Positions 52,828 to 60,325 of a stretch of 62,475 nucleotides of DNA are shown one piece after another. The translations under genes were made by a program, and so were the position numbers. Source of the DNA: Paenibacillus sp. (GTDB lineage: Bacteria > Bacillota > Bacilli > Paenibacillales > Paenibacillaceae); contig JAIRVF010000032.1 of the NCBI GenBank assembly GCA_031254035.1, positions 1 through 62,475 on the forward strand. Reading direction: 5' to 3'. How positions within the stretch are numbered: the stretch's first letter is position 1; each line of letters starts with the position of its first letter. The notes beneath the pieces are model-generated. The model did no database searches. It was not told where the DNA came from and saw only the letters and a list, made by a program, of their open reading frames with translations.

Positions 52828-54996
52828 GTGGACATTATCAATCAGACTAATCGAACGATGCTGTTTGAGGAGATCAATCCTGAGAAGCTCGATTTGATTA
52901 CGATTGTCGGTGACGTCAAAGGCATCGACAGTCTCAGCGATGACAAAATCAAGGAAATCAATGCTCAGCTGCTTGTGCGCAGCTTTGACGAGTTTTTGGA
53001 CAAGTTTTCGCCAAGTGTATACTCCTTTTTTAACGCGGCCAACCAGAAAGTGGTTTATACGCTGAAAAAACCGGAGGGCATTGCTGAAGAGTCGATTTCG
53101 GAAATCCGCATTAATCAGAACAATGATTTTCTGAAAATGCTGTTTACACTGATCGATACGAAACGCAGCCAGGGTATGACTAACGTGGATTTCAAATTCG
53201 AGCATTTGCTCGATATGATTTCCCCGAAAAAGGTCATGGATGATATCCGTCAGGTGCGGAAGGAAATCCATTACATGTATGGGCAATACGAGAAGTTGGA
53301 TGAAGAGGATCCGAAGAAGCTGGATATGGGGGATAAGCTGAACGCGATGTTCGAGGAGGCCAGCGCTAACTACAACAACGTAATGGCGATGCTTCCACTC
53401 GCAATCGAGGATATCAAAACGCGGCTTTTGCTTGGAAGTTCGAACGAAGAGCGAGACGCCGAAACGGTCCAAGTCGGCATGCTGACGATCGGCGATAGCG
53501 GGGAACTGAAAATCATCGAAGCACCGAAAAGCGAAAGTACCGAGCTGGTGTTGCTTGACGATAATAGCTCCAGCGATTTGGCGCTCGTATTCGAAGAGGA
53601 CTACAACTCCATCACGGAGACTCCATCCGGGTATGTCAAAGATTTGGTTGTCCGTACGTTCAGTCCGCTGCCGGCAGTACGGGGTGAAGTCAATGTTGAA
53701 GTTGAGGTTCAAAACTACAATACATATCTTGAATTTTACAAGACGGCGAAAGACGATTTTGTGAAAACGGTCAAACCGCTTGTGGAAAAAATTCTTGGCG
53801 TGAAGATGTATTTCGACCAGTATGCCGTAAAAAACAAAGGGATGGCACCAACGCTGCTTATCACCAACAACAAGCTCGACATGACCGTAAAAAGCGCCAA
53901 CATTCCTCGCCTGGAAACATATTTGAACACGGTTAACGCCAAAAACGACTTTAGCGATACGATCTGGTTTGGCATCGTACCTTCGGTGGAGCTAGAAAGC
54001 GCAGGCAAGATCAAGGTGAGCCGCGAACGCTTCAAGGGCAACGAGAAGGTCACCAAACAGGATGGCAATACGATGGAGTCGCTGACGATGTTGCTTCAAG
54101 TCATCAAGGATTTCAAAGTTCAGTTGTTCTTCAGCTTCGAATCCGGCGAAGAGACAACGTTCAGCAGCATAGCGACGGCGGGTATCGACAAATACATCGA
54201 TAAGTGCGCACCGCTGCTCCGCAAGGAATACAGCGAATATGCGGTCCCATGCATCCCGAACTTCACGGTGATTCCGAAGGAGAAGTCTGGAGTTATTATC
54301 GACAGCCGGATGATTCAGACGGAAAATGGGGCGCAGTTATCCCGTGAAAAGGAAGACATCCTCAAGCTGTGGATCGAGGGCGTTTACGTCGGGGCGGCTT
54401 ACGTTGCTGCCGGCATCGTTTCCTCCTACCAATGTCCGGAGTATCTGAAGGAATCCTTCAGAAACACGAGTAAAGATTTCCCGGGTGTACGATTTGACAT
54501 TGAAGCAGGCGACAACAGTTTGCGCGCGGTCACAACGATGGCGAAGGAAATCACCGGCTTCACCAATACGATCAAAGATTCGATCAACCGTAAAAATTTT
54601 GGTTTTATCTTCTCTTCCGAGAATGCTCAGTTGCAAGGCAAGGATATCCGCCGGATTACCGTTTACAAAGCGAGAGGTCTGGCAGCGTCGGAAGATGGAT
54701 TTGATTCTATATACAAAACATTGGTCAGCACCTATATCGAGCGCATTTTGCGCTTCCAGACCAATGACTTCAAGCATGAGAACATCATCAAGTTTTTCAG
54801 CAACAATCCGAGCAGCCAGAAGAGTCTGTGGCTCGCCAAACGCGGATTCATCAATTCGATCATTTATGACGGCGATGATATGAACTACGTCATCGATGAG
54901 AAAAACAATCTGTGCCATATCGATCTGATCTATAACGGCAACGTGAAGAATCTCGAAGTGATGATCACGAAAGGCACGAGTCCAGTTAAAGCTTGA
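52828..54996 (+). CDS. Large unknown protein, possible TssB/TssC-like sheath fusion
   Basis: A 722-residue acidic protein without signal peptide or membrane helix. The GTG start follows GGGAGGGGAA. Residues 1-130 contain 'LLVRSFDEFLDKFSP' and 'NVDFKFEHLLDMISPKKVMD', which recalls the 'F.S..DF.P..V' motif of TssB/VipA. The rest has alternating strands and helices with 'DTIWFGIVPSVEL' and 'EGVYVGAAYVAAGIVSSYQC' in places where TssC/VipB has its conserved core. Combined TssB plus TssC length is close to 722. It is followed by a small tube-like gene. I cannot confirm this; it could be another repeat-forming protein. Confidence 0.45.
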   Translation: MDIINQTNRTMLFEEINPEKLDLITIVGDVKGIDSLSDDKIKEINAQLLVRSFDEFLDKFSPSVYSFFNAANQKVVYTLKKPEGIAEESISEIRINQNNDFLKMLFTLIDTKRSQGMTNVDFKFEHLLDMISPKKVMDDIRQVRKEIHYMYGQYEKLDEEDPKKLDMGDKLNAMFEEASANYNNVMAMLPLAIEDIKTRLLLGSSNEERDAETVQVGMLTIGDSGELKIIEAPKSESTELVLLDDNSSSDLALVFEEDYNSITETPSGYVKDLVVRTFSPLPAVRGEVNVEVEVQNYNTYLEFYKTAKDDFVKTVKPLVEKILGVKMYFDQYAVKNKGMAPTLLITNNKLDMTVKSANIPRLETYLNTVNAKNDFSDTIWFGIVPSVELESAGKIKVSRERFKGNEKVTKQDGNTMESLTMLLQVIKDFKVQLFFSFESGEETTFSSIATAGIDKYIDKCAPLLRKEYSEYAVPCIPNFTVIPKEKSGVIIDSRMIQTENGAQLSREKEDILKLWIEGVYVGAAYVAAGIVSSYQCPEYLKESFRNTSKDFPGVRFDIEAGDNSLRAVTTMAKEITGFTNTIKDSINRKNFGFIFSSENAQLQGKDIRRITVYKARGLAASEDGFDSIYKTLVSTYIERILRFQTNDFKHENIIKFFSNNPSSQKSLWLAKRGFINSIIYDGDDMNYVIDEKNNLCHIDLIYNGNVKNLEVMITKGTSPVKA

Positions 54997-55082
54997 TGTA
55001 CAAGCCTTAAGCATCAGACAGGCAGACTGCGGGAAGTCGGCTCGCCGAATGGTGGGTTGATTTCATGTATAAACATACCACT

Positions 55083-55094
55083 CGTTATATAACG
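55083..55094. promoter_or_regulatory. Palindrome upstream of the tube-like gene
   Basis: CGTTATATAACG is a perfect 12-base palindrome, followed by TAACGA so that TCGTTA and TAACGA arms repeat. It lies about 150 bases before the gene at 55240 in an otherwise empty 243-base gap. It may be an operator. Confidence 0.35.
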
Positions 55095-55239
55095 TAACGA
55101 ATGATCCTAAACAACTTACCTACTAAATCGAAGTTGTATGTGGGGGATGGGCCATCACGGCCTGTCTCATTACATAAATTCCGGGCATGATTCATCATGT
55201 CTGGGCTATTTTATACCTAATTTTAAGGAGGATGCACTT

Positions 55240-55671
55240 ATGGGATTCAGATTGAAAGTAGAAGGAGCAGAAACAATTGAACTTGGTTTGGACAATATCC
55301 AAAAGGTCGTTTATGACACCGATACGCCGGATGATTCCAACGCCAGATCTACCGATGTAGGTTCTACACTGAGAATTATCGGAAAGATCATTACCGCTAC
55401 CGATGGCGACAAGGCAGACGACACGCTGAAACTTGGGCTGTGGTCCCTCGTTCCTGCCGAAAAGGCAGATTGCTACCGCAAGCTGACGCTGGAAGTGATC
55501 GCGGCAAATCAGGTGGTTCGCGAGGTCGTATTCCCGAATGCCTTTGTCGTTGATTACAAAGAAACGTTCGGAGATACCGAAGGTGTTGGCCAATTCGAAC
55601 TTTACGTCAAGCAAAAGAGAGACAAAACCGAGCTGGCCAAGCTCAATGGCGGATATCCAGCCAACGATTAA
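55240..55671 (+). CDS. Small beta-rich protein, possible Hcp/tail-tube-like subunit
   Basis: A 143-residue soluble protein with no cysteine-pair motif (one Cys) and strong alternating beta pattern: 'FRLKVEGAETIELGLDNIQK', 'LRIIGKIITATDGDKADDTL', 'RKLTLEVIAANQVVREVVFP', 'QFELYVKQKRDKTEL'. Size, beta content and position right after a possible sheath gene fit a Hcp or phage tail-tube subunit. AAGGAGG is 8 bases before the ATG at 55240. The open frame to 55138 lacks a ribosome binding site. A perfect 15-bp hairpin follows its stop. Confidence 0.55.
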   Translation: MGFRLKVEGAETIELGLDNIQKVVYDTDTPDDSNARSTDVGSTLRIIGKIITATDGDKADDTLKLGLWSLVPAEKADCYRKLTLEVIAANQVVREVVFPNAFVVDYKETFGDTEGVGQFELYVKQKRDKTELAKLNGGYPAND

Positions 55672-55690
55672 TACGTTACATGGTAACAGG

Positions 55691-55727
55691 AAAATCTCAA
55701 GAGGCATGCAGCCTCTTGAGATTTTCC
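55691..55727 (+). terminator. Perfect 15-bp terminator hairpin after the tube-like gene
   Basis: AAAATCTCAAGAGGC (55691-55705) pairs exactly with GCCTCTTGAGATTTT (55711-55725). It would end most transcripts after the small gene, or protect its mRNA, and so separate its level from the downstream genes. Confidence 0.8.
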
Positions 55728-55783
55728 ATACCTTATGCAGACCCATGCGGTCATAAGCAGCAGATCCGGGTGAAAGCGGGGAA

Positions 55784-56239
55784 ATGAAAGTGACGGATTA
55801 TTACCAGGTTCTCGGAGTCACACGCCAGGCGGCGGGAAACGAGATCAGACAAGCATACCGCAAATTGGCCAAACGTTTCCATCCTGACGTGAATCCCGGA
55901 AATCCGGATGCAGCGCTAAAGTTTAAGCAAATCGTTGAGGCGTACGAAACGCTTAGTGACGAGGCTAAACGAATTGCCTATGATGAGCGGCTGGCTCAGG
56001 GGGGCAAAAGAACAAGTGAATCGAAGAAAAGTCCGGTGGAACCATCCGGCGGAAACGTGAAAGCGTCGCAAGGAAGCCATTTTGATCCTACCAGGGTGCA
56101 GGAGCAGTTTGCACAATTTTTTGGCAAGACGCCCAAAGGGCAAACCGATACGAAAAGCAATCAAAAGGGCGCAAAGGCGGGAAATCCTTTGGACACGTCC
56201 GATATGTTTGAACATTTTATGGGGTATCGCAAAAAATAA
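55784..56239 (+). CDS. J-domain (DnaJ-like) protein
   Basis: A 151-residue protein with an N-terminal J domain (about 3-70): '[20 protein letters not shown]', the HPD motif in '[15 protein letters not shown]' and '[14 protein letters not shown]'. The rest is a Lys/Gly/Ser-rich linker and a short C-terminal '[11 protein letters not shown]...DMFEHFMGY' segment. It lacks the zinc-finger and peptide-binding domains of DnaJ, so it would guide DnaK to a specific client, perhaps a subunit of this cluster's assembly. ATG at 55784 has a close GGGG. A GTG at 55790 has better spacing. Confidence 0.88.
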   Translation: MKVTDYYQVLGVTRQAAGNEIRQAYRKLAKRFHPDVNPGNPDAALKFKQIVEAYETLSDEAKRIAYDERLAQGGKRTSESKKSPVEPSGGNVKASQGSHFDPTRVQEQFAQFFGKTPKGQTDTKSNQKGAKAGNPLDTSDMFEHFMGYRKK

Positions 56240-56272
56240 AGAGGCATTCAACAACTGATGGGGGTAGCGGAT

Positions 56273-56815
56273 GTGAAAACGGAGAAATCCAGAAGTATAG
56301 CAATGATGGATCTGTTGATCTACGGGATATTGATCGGTACGGTGATTTATGCCCTGCTCCGCCCTTTTCATTACATTTTGCAAATGTCCATCGTCGCGGC
56401 AGCAGCTGCAATGGCATGCGCGCTTATATGGACTGGGGACCGCAAACCGGGCTACAAGAACCGGAAGGGGAAAACGCCCATCGCCAAGATCGTCCTCTTG
56501 GATGATGACGGCGAACGCGTGAAGGAATGGTTCGTGAAGGGTGAAATCGCGGTCCTGATTGGAAAAAGCACAAGCCAAGGCGAGGTTGACATAGATTTAT
56601 CGGACTGTGAATATGCGTCGCTGATTAGTCCGGAACACGCGGTTTTGAACCGCGTCGGCGACGATTGGTTTATCGAAGATGCAGATTCGCACAGCGGCAC
56701 AGGTATTCGCAAATCGGGGCGCAGCGATGCAAACCGGCTTGTTGTCGAAGAGCCGCAACGGCTTGGCGCGGGGGACATGATTTTTATAGCCAACACCAGG
56801 TTGCTGGTCAAATGA
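56273..56815 (+). CDS. Membrane FHA-domain protein
   Basis: A 180-residue protein with two adjacent membrane helices ('DLLIYGILIGTVIYALLRPF' and 'MSIVAAAAAMACALIW'), a basic linker and a C-terminal cytoplasmic FHA domain (about 90-180). The latter shows 'AVLIGKSTSQGEVDIDLSDC', 'LISPEHAVLNRVGDDWFIED', 'SHSGTGIRKSG' and 'RLGAGDMIFIANTRLLV'. It would recruit a phosphothreonine protein to the membrane. I prefer the GTG at 56273, 8 bases after GGGGG, over the ATG at 56258. The mobile palindrome at 56825 follows 10 bases after the stop. Confidence 0.8.
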   Translation: MKTEKSRSIAMMDLLIYGILIGTVIYALLRPFHYILQMSIVAAAAAMACALIWTGDRKPGYKNRKGKTPIAKIVLLDDDGERVKEWFVKGEIAVLIGKSTSQGEVDIDLSDCEYASLISPEHAVLNRVGDDWFIEDADSHSGTGIRKSGRSDANRLVVEEPQRLGAGDMIFIANTRLLVK

Positions 56816-56824
56816 TGGGATTTA

Positions 56825-56924
56825 GGCGCGATCAAAAGAATAATAGATCATTCGATTTGCCGAAAGTAGCCTAACGATGGGCGGTTTTCGTGCAATTCTG
56901 ATTCACTATTTTTTTGATCGCGCC
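56825..56924. repeat. Mobile-looking palindrome family A, intact 100-base copy
   Basis: Starts GGCGCGATCAA and ends TTGATCGCGCC, with TA directly outside each end (56823-56824 and 56925-56926). The core contains CATTCGATTTGCCGAAAGTA and CTAACGATGGGCGG. It lies between two FHA genes inside the cluster. It has no coding capacity and serves as the uninterrupted reference for the copy at 37801-37946. Confidence 0.8.
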
Positions 56925-56949
56925 TACATAATGGGGGTATGAGTTGGAG

Positions 56950-57468
56950 ATGAGCTTGACGAGATGCCTGAATGGACACATGTTCAGTACGAGGAAGCAT
57001 GGCAATACCTGTCCATATTGCAACACGACGTTGGAGAGACCCGCGCGCAGCGAAGGGGCAAAACCTCAGGCTGCTGCGGAAATGGATGACAAAACGATGC
57101 CTTATTTGGGGGAGACGACTGGGATTCAGCCGGTTACCGGCTGGCTAGTTTGCGTCGAAGGACCACAAATGGGTCAGGATTACCGCATTATGGCCGAGAA
57201 AAACTTTATTGGTCGAGCTGAGGAAATGCATATCCGGATCATCGGGGATAACGGGGTGTCCCGGCGCAATCATGCAGTGATCGTTTACGATCCGAAAAAA
57301 CGCAATTTTTATTTGCTGCCAGGGGATGCCTCAGGACTTGCCTATCATAACAACGAAGCGGTTTATTCACCGGTCGAGCTAAACGCCTATGATTTGATTC
57401 AACTGGGACGCAGCAAATTCGTATTTGTGCCGCTGTGCGGACCCCACTTCGAGTGGGATAACGGTTAA
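56950..57468 (+). CDS. Zinc-ribbon FHA-domain protein with possible phosphothreonine site
   Basis: A 172-residue soluble protein. The N-terminus has a zinc ribbon (Cys7, then 'MFSTRKHGNTCPYCNTTLE'). A linker contains 'MDDKTMPYLGETTG', similar in style to the Thr-rich phospho-sites of GarA-type FHA proteins. The FHA domain (about 80-165) has 'KNFIGRAEEMHIRI', 'DNGVSRRNHAVIVYDPKKRN' and 'YLLPGDASGLAYHNN'. All key FHA residues (Gly-Arg, Ser-Arg-x-His, Asn) are visible. The start may be the ATG at 56950 or a TTG at 56944. The PP2C gene follows 6 bases later. Confidence 0.82.
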   Translation: MSLTRCLNGHMFSTRKHGNTCPYCNTTLERPARSEGAKPQAAAEMDDKTMPYLGETTGIQPVTGWLVCVEGPQMGQDYRIMAEKNFIGRAEEMHIRIIGDNGVSRRNHAVIVYDPKKRNFYLLPGDASGLAYHNNEAVYSPVELNAYDLIQLGRSKFVFVPLCGPHFEWDNG

Positions 57469-57474
57469 GGCAGG

Positions 57475-58422
57475 ATGATGGGGATGGGGAATTGGGATTT
57501 TATTGATAAATACGGTGTGCTAATGGCAGCTGCTCTTCTGGTAGCCGTACTGTTTGCAGTCCGACTGAAGCTGCAAACAAGTCCGGCCCGGCTTTCGGCA
57601 GAGGATTGGACCATAGGAGACGATGGATACGAAGAATACCAAGAATATGAAGAATACCAAGAAGACGAAGAATACCAGTCTCGGCCAGCCTCGGAAGTTA
57701 TAATCGGGAACGCACAGACCATCGGCAGAAGGCAGGAGCAGGATGATTATTTTGCGAGCGCAGCTACCCGGGTCGGGACCATGGCGGTAATTGCCGATGG
57801 GATCAGCGGATTAAAGAACGGTCGTATGTCTAGCACGCTGGCGGTGACGACGTTTTCGCGTGAGTTTTTGAAGGTGGAGGATCTGCGAGAGCTTCCCGAA
57901 TATTTTGATAAAGCAGCGCTGGTCAGCAACCGGGCGATTCTTGAGCAGCTTGGAGGTGAAAATGGCGGAACGACCCTGGTCGTTGCCGTTATTTGTGGCA
58001 GAAGACTTCACTGGGGAGCGGTAGGAGACAGCATGCTCATTCTGTTCAGGAATGGGGAGCTGATACCGGTGAATTCCAAGCATACACTGGAAACGGTGCT
58101 GGAGGAACGTTACCTGTCAGGCGAGATTAGCAAAGAGGACGCCCTGCAAAATCCGATGCGCAATCAGTTGATCAACTATTTGGGATACGGCGGCTTCAAA
58201 AGCATGGAAGTTGGCGAACCGGTGTATTTGGATCCCGGGGACATCGTCATTTTATGCAGCGACGGCGTGATGGATGCGCTGACGGAAGTGGAGCTGGAAG
58301 AGATTCTGAGGTTGAAGCTGCCGCCGCAGGAAACTGCTGAAAAAATTATCGAAGAGGTTGAGCAAAAAAGCTTTAAACATCAGGACAATGCCACCGTGAT
58401 CATTTTGGAGAAACGGGAATAG
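57475..58422 (+). CDS. Membrane-anchored PP2C Ser/Thr phosphatase
   Basis: A 315-residue protein. One membrane helix (about 13-31) is followed by a short acidic linker with the repeated EEYQ/EYEEYQ/EDEEYQ pattern, and then a PP2C domain. The metal aspartates all seem present: 'QEQDDYFAS', 'IADGISGLKNG', 'WGAVGDSMLILF' (D185) and 'ILCSDGVMDAL' (D263), and the end 'HQDNATVIIL'. It should reverse the action of the kinase at 49428. ATGs at 57475, 57478 and 57484 are possible starts; GGCAGG has best spacing to 57484. Confidence 0.88.
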   Translation: MMGMGNWDFIDKYGVLMAAALLVAVLFAVRLKLQTSPARLSAEDWTIGDDGYEEYQEYEEYQEDEEYQSRPASEVIIGNAQTIGRRQEQDDYFASAATRVGTMAVIADGISGLKNGRMSSTLAVTTFSREFLKVEDLRELPEYFDKAALVSNRAILEQLGGENGGTTLVVAVICGRRLHWGAVGDSMLILFRNGELIPVNSKHTLETVLEERYLSGEISKEDALQNPMRNQLINYLGYGGFKSMEVGEPVYLDPGDIVILCSDGVMDALTEVELEEILRLKLPPQETAEKIIEEVEQKSFKHQDNATVIILEKRE

Positions 58423-58504
58423 GCTGATGGGCTTACGGACAGCGGCAAAAGGTTGTTTCCGGACATAAATACACACAGCAGGAAACGGAGAAACGGAGGA
58501 AGGC

Positions 58505-60325
58505 ATGAGGAAGGAGAACAGCGATTTTCAGACGGCTTTTGTCTCCGAGGCGGGCTCGTTTGTTGACAACAGGGATTATTTTGCCTTCGTTGAGCTGGAT
58601 GACATAGCTTGTTATGTGATTGCGGACGGCCTGGATCAGGATAGGGAGATGCACAGCGCCGAAATGGTAGTCAGCGCGATTCTGGAAAGTTTCATGGAGA
58701 AACCCTCGCTGTCCAAAAGGAGCATCCGGAAGTATTTGCAGACCGCCCATGAATGGCTCAAATTCGAGAGCCGACGCGTCCGGTTGAAAGCGAGCGTACT
58801 TGTGATTGTTACGAACTACACCAAGATGGTATGGGCGTCATGCGGCAATGCGCGGCTGTACCATTTTCGTGGTGGGCGGCTGAATTTAAGGTCAAAGGAC
58901 CAGAGTCTGTCCCAATTGCTGCTGGAAAACGGCAAACTATCCGAGGACCGGATATCAAACCATGAAGAGCGGGGCAATCTGCTGAATTATATGGGAAAGC
59001 CGGATTATTTCGATCCGTTTATTTCGGATAAAACGCCGCTTGCCGATGGAGATGTACTTCTGCTCAGTACGCCGGGCGTCTGGGAACAGGTGGACCTGCC
59101 GGAAATGCTGGATGCGCTCACAGAATCCAGCGATCCGACCAGCCTGACCGATACGCTGGAGGAAGTTGTCCTCAGCAAGCAGTGTCAGACGGTGAGTAAT
59201 TATACGGCAGCGGCGGTTTATGTGAACAAGGCCTTTGCAGAGAAGCCGAAAAACCGCAAAAAGTGGATTCTCCGCATCGCCATGATTACGCTGTCGCTGC
59301 TGCTTGCTGGAGGCGGCATCTGGTATATGAAAGCCAAACAGGCAGAGAGTTTGGCCCAAACGGCCATGTTAATGGCCGAAGCCGAGCAAGATGGCGACGG
59401 ATATGCATCTGCAGGCGACTATGCGAAGGCGCTCAAAGCCTACAGCGAAGCGAAAAATGCAGCCAGCAAACTGAAGGACAAGCTGCATTTCCAACTTCTT
59501 CGCGGTAAGCAGCAAGTGGCGCAGGCCGTAACCGATGGAGATGGCTATGTGCAGGATGGCAGTTATGATATGGCGGTTAACAGTTATACGAAGGCGCTTA
59601 AGGATGCAGGGAAATACAAGCCGTACAAGCCAGAGGACATCCAAGCGAGAATTGAACGCAGCGGTAAAATTGCCGAGCTGGCAGAAGTAATCAAGGACGG
59701 GGACAAACAGGCTCAGACTCAGGATTACAGCAGCGCGCTTAAAACGTATGAAAAGGCGAAAAATGCGGCGATCGAAGCCGGCTATGAAAGCGGGCAAAAG
59801 CAACTCGAAAAGAAAATGTCCGAAACGAAGGACAAGATCGATGGCATTGAGCGGGAAACAAAGACGCTGCAGGCGGATAATCTCGAGAAAAAAGGCGACC
59901 GCAGCATGGCCGCGATGGATTACGCCGGTGCGATTGAAGCATATAGTTTGGCACAGGAAACTTATCAAGAAATCGATAAGTTGGAGCGGGTGCTTGCGAT
60001 GGAGCGGAAAATTTCCAAAGCGGACGAGAAGCTGCATCCGGCCGTACCTGCCGCGGGTACCGGAGACGGGCTAAATACCGGGTTCGGCGGAGCCGGATAT
60101 GATTCGTCCGCCGCGAACGGCTGGGGAAATATAGAGCCTGAGCCCAATATACCTGATGTTCCAGAAGCTCCAGTTACTCCACCTACGAAAGGTACCGTCA
60201 AATCCGCTGAACCACCCAAAACGGAAAATAAAGCGGTTTCCGCACCTGCCGAAAAGGCTGAGGATAGTCCGCCGGATGCAAACGGGGAAAAGGATTCGGA
60301 AACGGAAGGAGGGGCTTCTTCATGA
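58505..60325 (+). CDS. PP2C-like pseudophosphatase with membrane helix and TPR-like repeats
   Basis: A 606-residue protein. Residues 1-240 have the PP2C fold order ('NRDYFAFVELDDIACYVIADG', 'WASCGNARLYHFRGGRL', 'DVLLLSTPGVWEQ', 'SNYTAAAVYV'). Catalytic acids are lost: Gly-Asp is Gly-Asn (115), Ser-Asp-Gly is Ser-Thr-Pro-Gly (188-191) and the final Asp-Asn is Ser-Asn (231). A membrane helix (about 254-275) follows. Then come four TPR-like repeats of the DGDGY....Y..Al..Y..A type (about 290-510). The end is Pro/Ala-rich. Likely a binding or scaffold protein. Its stop overlaps the next start by 4 bases (ATGA). Confidence 0.78.
   Translation: MRKENSDFQTAFVSEAGSFVDNRDYFAFVELDDIACYVIADGLDQDREMHSAEMVVSAILESFMEKPSLSKRSIRKYLQTAHEWLKFESRRVRLKASVLVIVTNYTKMVWASCGNARLYHFRGGRLNLRSKDQSLSQLLLENGKLSEDRISNHEERGNLLNYMGKPDYFDPFISDKTPLADGDVLLLSTPGVWEQVDLPEMLDALTESSDPTSLTDTLEEVVLSKQCQTVSNYTAAAVYVNKAFAEKPKNRKKWILRIAMITLSLLLAGGGIWYMKAKQAESLAQTAMLMAEAEQDGDGYASAGDYAKALKAYSEAKNAASKLKDKLHFQLLRGKQQVAQAVTDGDGYVQDGSYDMAVNSYTKALKDAGKYKPYKPEDIQARIERSGKIAELAEVIKDGDKQAQTQDYSSALKTYEKAKNAAIEAGYESGQKQLEKKMSETKDKIDGIERETKTLQADNLEKKGDRSMAAMDYAGAIEAYSLAQETYQEIDKLERVLAMERKISKADEKLHPAVPAAGTGDGLNTGFGGAGYDSSAANGWGNIEPEPNIPDVPEAPVTPPTKGTVKSAEPPKTENKAVSAPAEKAEDSPPDANGEKDSETEGGASS

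Noticed and set aside
55138..55239. Upstream extension of the tube-like gene
   Set aside because: The extra 34 residues have no ribosome binding site, while AAGGAGG lies right before the ATG at 55240.
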